Assembly: GCF_039645985.1 (NCBI RefSeq)
Contig: NZ_CP147919.1
Coordinates: forward strand, 2,170,001 to 2,234,000
Length of the DNA stretch: 64,000 nucleotides
DNA from: Sulfurimonas sp. HSL3-7
GTDB taxonomy: Bacteria; Campylobacterota; Campylobacteria; Campylobacterales; Sulfurimonadaceae
Direction of reading: 5' to 3'
Positions 35,974 through 44,276 of the stretch are shown one piece after another (the first letter of the stretch is position 1; each line of letters opens with the position of its first letter). A model generated the notes under the pieces. It ran no database searches and had not been told where the DNA came from. It worked only from the letters and a program-made list of their open reading frames with translations. The translations under genes and the position numbers were made by a program.

Positions 35974-38244
35974 ATGAAAATAATTAATTATCTATATGAG
36001 TGGTTTTTTAAAAAATCACGGTTACAAAACAAACGTGATTTTCCGTATGTCATTAATTTTCCGATCACAGATAATTGTGATTCAAAGTGCGTCATGTGTA
36101 ATGTATGGAGAGATAAGGTTGAAAATGAACTCTCAGCAGATGAGATAGGTGAAATATTCCGCGATAAACTGTATAGAGAAGTAAAACACATAGGCATTTC
36201 CGGAGGGGAGCCGACATTACGAAAAGATCTGCCCGAGTGCATAGCACAGATACTGCAATCTCTTCCAAAGCTGGAATCGTTATCTATCACAAGCCATGGA
36301 TATCACACAGAACGATGGGAGGGAGTGTTACCAGCGATTTTGGATGCCGTCAATGAGCATCAAATCGCTTTCTCGGTCAATCTCTCTTTCGATGGCATTG
36401 GGAAAACACATGATGTTATCAGAGGAGTCAACGGAGCGTTTGAAAGAGTCAACGCGACGATGCAGTTTTTGAAGCAGCACGGTGTTAAAGTCCAGATGCA
36501 GTGCACCGTCTCCAAAGACAATGTCTATCATGTCGGTAAAGTTCTCAATTATGCCATTGAAAACAGAGTCGAAGTCATTTTTCGCAGGGCAACGACGATT
36601 GCACGCTTATATAATGACTCTGTGATTGATGACGTTGTACTTAGCCGGCATGAAAATTCTTATCTGGCGGATTTTTTCCTGGAACCGAGGTTACATGACT
36701 ATACCGTTTCACCTTCTCGCAGAATGTATTATAAGCGCATGGCAAAACTGCTCAGTGAAAATACCCATACGCGAACGTTTCCATGCTATTTCCAAAACGA
36801 GGGTCTGTTTTTAACATCAAAAGGAGAGCTCTACAACTGTTCTGTCTCGGCAAACAAACTGGGTGAGGTAAGAGCCGATAAAGACAGTTCGGCTGCCTAT
36901 TGGTCCCAACATGCGGATAACGTGGTCAATAATCTGAAAAACAGCACATGCCGGACATGCCTTCATGACCAAAACGGGGCATGGACACCTGCCGAACTGT
37001 TTGAAGAGATGTACTCCCGATCGAAATTCTATGCCCCCGTGGGTAAAATAATGAAGGTCTTCAAGGGAATAAAATCTTTACTCTCCATAGCGTATTACAG
37101 TTATGCTCCAGTTGTCAGACCAACCGCTTATGAAAACAACAGTGTCCTGTTGATAGGGGCTTACGGCGGAGAACATGTAGGTGATGCTGCTATTCTGGGG
37201 GGTGTTATATTACGGCTGAAAAAGAAGCTGAATATACAAAAAGTGTATATATCAAGTTTCAGGCCTGACAGAACGCAACGATGGGTGGACGAATTGGACC
37301 TGGATGTTGAAATACAAGTTGTCGGGGATACAGACATTGATGCCTCTTTGAAGTCTTGTCAATACCTTGCCTATGCCGGAGGCCCTTTGATGGACATGCC
37401 TTTGCACCTGGCAAATCACCTGAAAACGATGGTGCAAGCCAAAGCAATGGGGAAAACCGTACTGATCGAAGGTGTAGGCATTGGACCGCTGGGCAGCAAG
37501 CTCTCATTTTATCTGGTCAACAAAATGCTGAAAACCGCCGATCATGTCAAGGTAAGAACCGTAGCTTCAAGAGATTACGTGCTGTCACAGGAACTTGACG
37601 TAAAATTGGATAAAGATCCTGCATTTGACTATCTCGAGAGTAGAAAATCGATCGATAAAACTTTGCTGCCTCCTTCCGTCAACAAACTATTGTCAGACTG
37701 TCTGGAAACCAAAGATGAAAAAATATTTATAGGTATCAATCTAAGACCTTTATGGGCGAAGTACAGTTCGGATGAAACCGACCTGGACAAGCTGGAAGAG
37801 ACTTTGTACAGTAATATTGCGAACGCTTTTGCCGATATCAAAAAGCGTTTGCAGAAGGATGTTGTCTTTGTGTTTTTTCCTATGAACCCGGACCAGTATG
37901 GTTTTTCCGATCTGTTATCAGCTTATAAACTGGAAACGTATTTTAATGATGGGATCGATTTCAGGATATGGGAATATGAACCGGGCATTGATGATATGCT
38001 GCGTTTTTTGAATTTGATGGATGTGGTGATCTCCATGCGTTTTCATGGATGTATCTTTTCCCTGACTCAAAACCCTTCAAACACGATAGGGCTGGATTAT
38101 CAAATAGGTAAAAAAGGTAAAGTTTCAGAACTAATGGATGACTTTCACTTGTCTGATAAAGTGTCAGATTTAAAAGGTCTGAAGTCTGAATGGCTGACGC
38201 AACAAGTAATGGAGTCTATCAATGCGAATACTGCTCGTCCATAA
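35974..38244 (+). CDS. radical SAM domain fused to polysaccharide pyruvyltransferase domain
   Basis: A 756-residue fusion. Residues about 20-330 form a radical SAM domain: cluster motif CDSKCVMC, then ISGGEPTLRKDL, NLSFDGIGKTHDVIRG and, at the end, SPASM-like cysteines (FPCYFQNEGLFLTSKGELYNC and STCRTCLHD). Residues about 385-750 form a pyruvyltransferase-type domain (LLIGAYGGEHVGDAAILGG, YAGGPLMDMP, GVGIGPLGSK, VRTVASRDYVL, INLRPLW, ISMRFHGCIFSL, GLDYQIGKKGKVSEL). The linked activities suggest a radical-based sugar change followed by, or coupled with, ketal addition. Neither activity is proven. It overlaps the following GT4 gene by 23 bases. Confidence 0.85.
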   Translation: MKIINYLYEWFFKKSRLQNKRDFPYVINFPITDNCDSKCVMCNVWRDKVENELSADEIGEIFRDKLYREVKHIGISGGEPTLRKDLPECIAQILQSLPKLESLSITSHGYHTERWEGVLPAILDAVNEHQIAFSVNLSFDGIGKTHDVIRGVNGAFERVNATMQFLKQHGVKVQMQCTVSKDNVYHVGKVLNYAIENRVEVIFRRATTIARLYNDSVIDDVVLSRHENSYLADFFLEPRLHDYTVSPSRRMYYKRMAKLLSENTHTRTFPCYFQNEGLFLTSKGELYNCSVSANKLGEVRADKDSSAAYWSQHADNVVNNLKNSTCRTCLHDQNGAWTPAELFEEMYSRSKFYAPVGKIMKVFKGIKSLLSIAYYSYAPVVRPTAYENNSVLLIGAYGGEHVGDAAILGGVILRLKKKLNIQKVYISSFRPDRTQRWVDELDLDVEIQVVGDTDIDASLKSCQYLAYAGGPLMDMPLHLANHLKTMVQAKAMGKTVLIEGVGIGPLGSKLSFYLVNKMLKTADHVKVRTVASRDYVLSQELDVKLDKDPAFDYLESRKSIDKTLLPPSVNKLLSDCLETKDEKIFIGINLRPLWAKYSSDETDLDKLEETLYSNIANAFADIKKRLQKDVVFVFFPMNPDQYGFSDLLSAYKLETYFNDGIDFRIWEYEPGIDDMLRFLNLMDVVISMRFHGCIFSLTQNPSNTIGLDYQIGKKGKVSELMDDFHLSDKVSDLKGLKSEWLTQQVMESINANTARP

Positions 38245-39400
38245 TCAGTACCAGCACCGCGGTGGTGAAGATACTGTTTTGGAATCCGAATTAAAACTTT
38301 TGAAAAAATATGGAGAAACAGTTGAAACATTGATGTTCAATAATGATCTGATAAAATCACCTTTGGAAAAAATCAAGTATGGTTTTTATTCATTTTACAA
38401 CCCTGAATCTTCCCGTTTATTGGAGCGTAAAATTAAGGAATTCTGTCCTGATGTCATACATGTACATAATTTTTTCCCTATTGCATCCCCTGCCCTATTT
38501 TATGCCGCGAATAAACAGAAAACTCCTATTGTCATGACACTTCACAATTATCGCTTGATCTGTCCAAATGCAATGTTTTTTCGGGATGATCAAGTTTGTG
38601 AAGCCTGTATTTCCAAATCTTTTGCACTGGATGGTGTTTTACATGGATGTTATCGCAATTCCAGGGTTCAAACACTTTTTCTGGCAAGTATGACATGGTT
38701 CCATAAGGCAGCGGGGACCTGGTATGATCGTGTTGACAAATATATTCTGTTAACGCAGTTTGCAAAAAATAAATTTTTGGACTCTTCATTAAAATTGGCT
38801 GACTCCAAGATGGCAGTAAAATCGAACTTTGTAGAAGATCGCGGGTTTGATTTGAATAAAGATGACTATTGTCTTTTTGTTGGACGTTTGTCTAAAGAGA
38901 AAGGCATTGATATATTGCTGGAAGCTTTTAAACATTCAGAAAGAAAATTACTGATTATAGGGACCGGCCCTCTTTCACAAAAAGTGAAAGAACATTCAGA
39001 GAAATATCCTAATATAGAATATGCTGGATTCCAGTCAATTGATTTTATCATTACCAAACTGAAAAAAGCCAAGGCACTGATCTTTACGTCCATCTGGTAC
39101 GAAGGAATGCCAATGACAATTTTGGAATCATTGTCAGTGGGAACACCCGTTATTTGTGGTGACTTGGGAGGGCCTGCTGAGATGATTGAAAATCACAAGT
39201 CAGGTTTAATTTATAAAGCGGGTGACAGTGGCGATTTACAAAAAAAAGTTGATTGGTTGTATGATCATCTGACAGAATATAAAGAGTTCTGTCGAAATGC
39301 ACGCAATGAATTTGAAAGTAAGTACTCTGAAGAGAAAAATTATGATCAGTTGATGCATATTTATAAGGAAGTTATTGGTGAAAAAAAGAAAAGTAATTAA
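38222..39400 (+). CDS. GT4-family glycosyltransferase
   Basis: A 392-residue GT-B glycosyltransferase. The N-terminal LLVHNQYQHRGGEDTVLESE, the acceptor-side HVHNFFPIASPALFYAA, the donor-side FVGRLSKEKGIDILLEAF and SIWYEGMPMTILESLSVGTPVICGD with the EGMPM-x3-E site are GT4-typical. It adds one nucleotide-activated sugar to the growing lipid-linked unit at the cytoplasmic face. Its start lies within the end of the fusion gene, and the GT26 gene begins within its own end, so translation is coupled through three genes. Confidence 0.92.
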   Translation: MRILLVHNQYQHRGGEDTVLESELKLLKKYGETVETLMFNNDLIKSPLEKIKYGFYSFYNPESSRLLERKIKEFCPDVIHVHNFFPIASPALFYAANKQKTPIVMTLHNYRLICPNAMFFRDDQVCEACISKSFALDGVLHGCYRNSRVQTLFLASMTWFHKAAGTWYDRVDKYILLTQFAKNKFLDSSLKLADSKMAVKSNFVEDRGFDLNKDDYCLFVGRLSKEKGIDILLEAFKHSERKLLIIGTGPLSQKVKEHSEKYPNIEYAGFQSIDFIITKLKKAKALIFTSIWYEGMPMTILESLSVGTPVICGDLGGPAEMIENHKSGLIYKAGDSGDLQKKVDWLYDHLTEYKEFCRNARNEFESKYSEEKNYDQLMHIYKEVIGEKKKSN

Positions 39401-40136
39401 GTCTTTAATTAGCACTGGAAAATATGAAACATTTATTCATAATATTTTAGGCTTGGTTCAAAATCATAGTTCTAGCTATATATGTGTATCAAATGTTCAC
39501 ATGACCATAGAAGCATATTTAGATACCAATTTTTCTGCAGTTGTTAATGGTGCTGACATGGCGACACCTGATGGTATGCCTCTTGCTAAAGCGATGAAAT
39601 TCCTTTATGGTATTGATCAAGATAGAGTTGCTGGAATGGATTTAATGCCAGATCTTATGAAAATTTCTGAAGAAAAAGGTTTATCGATCTTTATATATGG
39701 GTCTACTGATAATGTACTAGAAGAAATCGTATCGAAGGCAAAACAAGAATTTCCAAATTTAGAACTTAACGTGTATTCACCTCCATTTAGAACACTGTCA
39801 GAGGAAGAAAAAAATAATATTGTTAGCATGATCAATGATAAAAATCCTGATTTGGTTTTCGTAGCACTGGGTTGTCCTAAACAAGAAAAATGGATGGCTG
39901 AACATAAAAATAAAATAAACAGTTGCATGATAGGCCTTGGCGGAGCATTAGAGGTATACGCTGGCGTAAAAGATAGGGCACCCCAATGGATGCAGGATTA
40001 CGCATTGGAATGGATGTATAGATTTATTCAAGACCCGAAAAGATTATGGAAAAGATATCTAGTTACTAATACATTGTTTATTATTTTATTATTAATTCAA
40101 ATTGTCAAAGTTAGGATTTTCAAGCGTCTTGATTAA
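39375..40136 (+). CDS. WecG/TagA/CpsF-family glycosyltransferase (GT26)
   Basis: A 253-residue protein with the GT26 motifs CVSNVHMTIEAYLD, NGADMATPDGMPLAKAMK, RVAGMDLMPDLM, FIYGSTDNVLEE, ALGCPKQEKWM, GLGGALEVYAGVKDRAPQWM, and the membrane-associating C-terminal tail YRFIQDPKRLWKRYLVTNT. GT26 enzymes add the second sugar, such as ManNAc(A), to undecaprenyl-linked intermediates, which suits a Wzx/Wzy cluster. The start is TTG at 39375 or GTG at 39378, with AAGGAAG upstream favouring the GTG. The DNA is AT-rich, unlike the initiating transferase gene downstream. Confidence 0.92.
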   Translation: MVKKRKVIKSLISTGKYETFIHNILGLVQNHSSSYICVSNVHMTIEAYLDTNFSAVVNGADMATPDGMPLAKAMKFLYGIDQDRVAGMDLMPDLMKISEEKGLSIFIYGSTDNVLEEIVSKAKQEFPNLELNVYSPPFRTLSEEEKNNIVSMINDKNPDLVFVALGCPKQEKWMAEHKNKINSCMIGLGGALEVYAGVKDRAPQWMQDYALEWMYRFIQDPKRLWKRYLVTNTLFIILLLIQIVKVRIFKRLD

Positions 40137-40192
40137 CACTTTCTAGAGGCTGGAGAAGCTTGCGAAGGATAATTATCAAAGATCTGTTTAGT

Positions 40193-40198
40193 TATAAT
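40193..40198 (+). promoter_or_regulatory. possible -10 box before the initiating transferase gene
   Basis: TATAAT, 23 bases upstream of the ATG at 40221 in an 84-base gap, with CCGGAGTAAT as the ribosome site. It suggests the initiating transferase and Wzz genes can be transcribed independently of the variable genes upstream. Confidence 0.4.
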
Positions 40199-40220
40199 CA
40201 CACAAAAAAACCGGAGTAAT

Positions 40221-41552
40221 ATGAATACAAACGTGAGGGATATTTTCTCGAAAGCCATTCTGATTTTTCTTGATGCAGCGACCATCTTTATATCTATCTG
40301 CCTGTCATACCTGTTAAGAGAAGCTTTAAATGAATATTTTTTTGTAACACATTCACAACCGCTGGCAATCTACACAGAGTTCTCATTAATCTACCTGGCC
40401 ACTCTCGCTATGCTGGCCTACGAAGGTGCGTATACCCGGCGCTATGACTTCTGGCACGAGAGCAGACAGGTCCTTAAAGCACTCAGTTTCGCTTTTCTAA
40501 TCATAATGGCCTACCTGGCGATTACCAAAAGTGTCGAGGAATACTCTCGTGCCGTTATCATTTTTGCTTTTCTCCTAATGGCCTTGCTGATCCCTCTTTC
40601 CAAGAATATCAGTAAAAAACTTCTTTTCCGCGCAGGGCTTTGGCGAAGAGAAGCCAAAGTGCACGGAAACGATCCGTTCATCAAAGAAGAGATCTTCCGC
40701 AACCACTATCTGGGCTATGTTGAAGCGAAAAGAAAAGAGCCGAAGACAGTCTTCGTTAACTCAAAAGGGGCCGATGCGAAAGAGCTCCGCCGCATTATCG
40801 ACCAGGAGATCCGCAGCAAACACGAAGTTGTTTTCATCCCGCTGATGGATGAGTACGATCTGACCCAGTCGCACATCTACGAGCTTGCCAACACACGGAC
40901 AAACCTTGTTGTCTTTCAGAATCGTCTGAAGAGCCGATACCGCATCTGGCTAAAGCAGCTTTCAGACATTGTCCTGTTCTTGATCGCTTTTCCGCTGTTA
41001 CTACCGATTATGGCTGTGATTGCGTACAAGATCAAAAAAGAGGAGCCTAACGGCTCCATTCTCTTTAAACAGGAACGCTTGGGCAAAGATAATAAGACTT
41101 TTGTCTGTTATAAATTTAGAACAATGGCTGAAAATGGAGATGAACTACTTGAAAGCTACCTGAAAGCGCATCCGGAAGAGATCGAAGCCTATGCCAAATA
41201 CCATAAGTACGAGAACGACCCGCGTGTCACAAAGATCGGTCACTTTTTACGAAAAACATCCCTGGATGAACTGCCGCAGATCATTAACGTGTTCAAAGGT
41301 GAAATGAGTTTTGTAGGACCGCGCCCCTATATGCTCAACGAAAAAGAGAAAATAGGAGATAGTCTGGAAACTGTCTTGGCGGTAAAGCCTGGCATCACCG
41401 GTCTTTGGCAGGTCAGCGGGCGCAGCGATGTGGATTTTGTATCACGCGTCGAACTTGATGTCTGGTACATAAGGAACTGGAACCTATGGATGGATAATGT
41501 AATCTTGTTCAAGACCGTAAAAACAGTTTTGATTCGAGAGGGTGCAAGTTGA
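40221..41552 (+). CDS. undecaprenyl-phosphate sugar phosphotransferase (WbaP/WcaJ type)
   Basis: A 443-residue polyisoprenyl-phosphate hexose-1-phosphate transferase. Four N-terminal membrane helices (to about residue 125), a soluble linker and the catalytic C-terminal third with SILFKQERLGKDNKTFVCYKFRTM, RKTSLDELPQIINVFKGEMSFVGPRP and KPGITGLWQVSGRSDVDF are typical. It transfers sugar phosphate from a UDP-sugar to undecaprenyl phosphate and so starts the O-unit. The first 170 bases are AT-rich, and then composition returns to the genome norm, so the recombination border of the variable cluster may lie here. Wzz follows after 89 bases. Confidence 0.94.
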   Translation: MNTNVRDIFSKAILIFLDAATIFISICLSYLLREALNEYFFVTHSQPLAIYTEFSLIYLATLAMLAYEGAYTRRYDFWHESRQVLKALSFAFLIIMAYLAITKSVEEYSRAVIIFAFLLMALLIPLSKNISKKLLFRAGLWRREAKVHGNDPFIKEEIFRNHYLGYVEAKRKEPKTVFVNSKGADAKELRRIIDQEIRSKHEVVFIPLMDEYDLTQSHIYELANTRTNLVVFQNRLKSRYRIWLKQLSDIVLFLIAFPLLLPIMAVIAYKIKKEEPNGSILFKQERLGKDNKTFVCYKFRTMAENGDELLESYLKAHPEEIEAYAKYHKYENDPRVTKIGHFLRKTSLDELPQIINVFKGEMSFVGPRPYMLNEKEKIGDSLETVLAVKPGITGLWQVSGRSDVDFVSRVELDVWYIRNWNLWMDNVILFKTVKTVLIREGAS

Positions 41553-41641
41553 TCGTATTATTGACTTCTATGTAGGCAAGAACAAGACTCTAACTTTTAA
41601 CATGGCTTCATGTACAATCTCACTTTTATTAAGGAAATGCA

Positions 41642-42493
41642 TTGCAAAACGATATAACTTATACACCAATGGAGAAGATCGATCTCCGAGAGCTTGTTTT
41701 AATTTTGAAACGGCGTCAAATTCTTGTCATGCTGATCACACTGATCGTGACAATTCTAGCCATTGTCTATGTACTCATCGCAAAACCGGTCTATGAGATA
41801 AGAAGTATTGTCGAAGTATCTTTAATCGACAACAAACCGGTACAAAGTATCAATGATACGAAGCAGAAACTTGATTTTACTTATGAGGTAGATATCAAGG
41901 GTAAAGAGGTAGAAATGCCTTTAGTCAGTGAGATCAGCATTCCAAAGAAAACGACCAGCCTTTTGGTGATCAAGACACAGGGGTATAGTAACGAAGACGC
42001 TGCAGGTTTAATGACCAAGATCGTCGATGAGATCACGACCCAGGAAAATGAAAAAATAACGATCTACAAAGACACCGTCAAAGAGAAGTTGACACAGGTT
42101 GAAGAAGACATCTCCAGAAACGAAAAAACAGCAGTGGAACTTAAGGGCAAAATTGCTGACTATGAAAGTAAATTTTTAAACATTTCAAAAAAGGACGCGG
42201 CACTTGCGGGGATCTATGCGATAGAGATCGGTAAAAAACAGAGTGAGTTATACAGTATGAACAACCGTATCAGCGCCTTGCGTTCGCAAAAAAATGATCT
42301 TGCTCTCTCTATCTCAGATCTTCGTATCCAACCGACCAGGGTGATAGGCAATTTCGAAGTGCTGGACAAACCAATCAAACCAAAGAAAGCCTTGATCATT
42401 GTCGTGGCTTTTGTTACCGGCTTGATGCTCGCAGTTTTCCTAGCCTTCTTTTTAGAATTTGTACAAACGCCTAAAGAAGAAGAAAACGAATAA
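41642..42493 (+). CDS. Wzz-family chain-length determinant
   Basis: A 283-residue protein with two flanking membrane helices (about 29-48 and 253-273), the N-terminal Wzz motif EKIDLRELVLILKRRQI, a periplasmic coiled-coil-rich part (about 130-235), and the Pro-rich second-helix motif VLDKPIKPKKALI. It sets the modal length of the Wzy-made polymer. The frame starts at TTG 41642, with AAGGAAATGCA upstream; the internal ATG at 41669 is an alternative. No kinase domain is present, in keeping with the O-antigen rather than the capsule type. Confidence 0.88.
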   Translation: MQNDITYTPMEKIDLRELVLILKRRQILVMLITLIVTILAIVYVLIAKPVYEIRSIVEVSLIDNKPVQSINDTKQKLDFTYEVDIKGKEVEMPLVSEISIPKKTTSLLVIKTQGYSNEDAAGLMTKIVDEITTQENEKITIYKDTVKEKLTQVEEDISRNEKTAVELKGKIADYESKFLNISKKDAALAGIYAIEIGKKQSELYSMNNRISALRSQKNDLALSISDLRIQPTRVIGNFEVLDKPIKPKKALIIVVAFVTGLMLAVFLAFFLEFVQTPKEEENE

Positions 42494-42533
42494 AAAGATT
42501 GAAAGGGGCAGGCATCTTTGCCAGGCATTGCTT

Positions 42534-44237
42534 TTAACTCAAAGTTCCCGACAACCGCTGATAAACTGAGGAGCTCTCCAGCAGCTCTTCATGTCTTCCT
42601 CTCGCAACGATCTCTCCCGCCTGAAAGACCAGTATCATATCAGCGCTTTCGATTGTGCTCAGACGGTGAGCGATGGTAATAGTAATCTTGTCCTTGGCAT
42701 AATCTTCCAAGGCATTTTGGATCCGTTTCTCGGTCTCATTGTCGAGTGCACTGGTCGCTTCATCCAGAATCAACAGTGAGGCGTTTTTGTAGATAGCCCG
42801 GGCGATTGCAATGCGCTGGCGCTGCCCGCCGGAAAGGTTGGCACCGAACTCTTCCATCATCGTATGGATACCCTCTTCCATCCCCATTACAAAATCATAG
42901 GCATCGGCATGTTTCAAGGCATCAATTACCCGCTCTTCGTCCACCTCATGCCCGTAGGCGACATTCTGAGCCAGGGTATCCTGCATGATATAAACACGCT
43001 GGGATACGATTGCGATCTGTTCGCGGAGGGAATGCTGCGTGTAGACTTTAATATCTCTACCGTTTATCCTGACACTCCCACGGGTTGCATCATAAAAACG
43101 GACCAGTAAATTGACCAGTGAACTTTTTCCCCCGCCGCTGTCACCCACTAGTGCGATGTTCTGTCCCTCATGTACTGCTAAATCGATGTTTTTGAGAACT
43201 TGTTTCTCCCCGTAGAAAAGGTCAACGGCTTCGATACGGATATCTTTGACCGGTTCATCCAGAACAGTATCCCCGTCAATAATACTATTTTCCCGATCAA
43301 GCACTTGGAAGACACGTTCGCTTGCCGCTACCGCATCCTGGATCTTGCTGTAGATCGTACCTATTCTCCGAACAGGCTGAAACACCAAACCGACCGCCGT
43401 TAAAAAGGCGGTAAACTCACCCACCGTCATCGTACCGTTGTAGACATATGTACCACCCATGTAAATGACTGCCGCCAGACCGACGGCGCCAACGAGTTCC
43501 ATAATAGGCGAAATAAGCTGTCCTACATAGGTGGCTTTCATGTTGATCTTGAAAAACTTCCAGTTCTCTTTGGAAAAACGTTCCATCTCATAGGCTTCGG
43601 TCGCATTGGCTTTAATGATCTCGCTGTTGTTGAATACCTCAGTCAGACGGACGACGACATCGGCATTTTTAGCCTGGGAACGGTGTGAATATTTTTTTAA
43701 CTTCTTGGCGATTGCAATGATAGGATAAAAGACAACCGGAACGACCACCAGCGAATAAAATGCAAGCTCCGGGTTCAGATAGACCACGTAACCGATCAGC
43801 CCCAATACAGTCAAGGATTCTCGAACAAGTTCAGGAAGCATATTGGAAACAAAGTACTGAATGCGGTTAAGGTCGTTTGTCAGGCGCGAGATCAACTCAC
43901 CGCTGCGATTCGTAAAAAGGAATTGCATGTCAAAATAGAGGATCTTTTCAAGTAACATCGATCGGAAACGCGTAATGATATGTCGACCGACATAGGTCAT
44001 CGTTACCGATTGGATATAACGTCCCACTGCCTTGACGACATAGATTATAACCAGCATCAGCGGTATAAGGTAGAGCATGGTTTCATCTTTTTTGATGAAC
44101 ATGTCATCCATCAATGGCTGCATGATCTGTGCCGTCGCAATTGTTGCTGATACGGTCAGAACAATGCCGGCAAAAATCAATAAAAACTGAAACTTGTACT
44201 CTTTAATATAGATCCAATAGCGTTTATATATTTTCAA
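42534..44237 (-). CDS. MsbA-like lipid/glycolipid ABC exporter
   Basis: A 567-residue half-transporter: six membrane helices (to about 310) and a nucleotide-binding domain with Walker A GDSGGGKSS, signature LSGGQRQRIAIARAI, Walker B LLILDEATSALD and the H-loop TITIAHRLSTI. Its size and start resemble MsbA and PglK-type exporters. Either lipid A-core flipping or O-unit flipping is possible; since a Wzx-type flippase exists nearby, I favour the MsbA role. It is convergent with Wzz and lies 39 bases downstream of the LtaS-like gene on the same strand. Confidence 0.9.
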   Translation of the reverse strand: MKIYKRYWIYIKEYKFQFLLIFAGIVLTVSATIATAQIMQPLMDDMFIKKDETMLYLIPLMLVIIYVVKAVGRYIQSVTMTYVGRHIITRFRSMLLEKILYFDMQFLFTNRSGELISRLTNDLNRIQYFVSNMLPELVRESLTVLGLIGYVVYLNPELAFYSLVVVPVVFYPIIAIAKKLKKYSHRSQAKNADVVVRLTEVFNNSEIIKANATEAYEMERFSKENWKFFKINMKATYVGQLISPIMELVGAVGLAAVIYMGGTYVYNGTMTVGEFTAFLTAVGLVFQPVRRIGTIYSKIQDAVAASERVFQVLDRENSIIDGDTVLDEPVKDIRIEAVDLFYGEKQVLKNIDLAVHEGQNIALVGDSGGGKSSLVNLLVRFYDATRGSVRINGRDIKVYTQHSLREQIAIVSQRVYIMQDTLAQNVAYGHEVDEERVIDALKHADAYDFVMGMEEGIHTMMEEFGANLSGGQRQRIAIARAIYKNASLLILDEATSALDNETEKRIQNALEDYAKDKITITIAHRLSTIESADMILVFQAGEIVARGRHEELLESSSVYQRLSGTLS

Positions 44238-44276
44238 AAAAATCCTTTTATACTAAATGCCATTTTACACTAAATA

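Noticed and set aside
41542-41796. 84-codon frame between the initiating transferase and Wzz
   Set aside because: It overlaps both real genes out of frame and reads as low-quality sequence.
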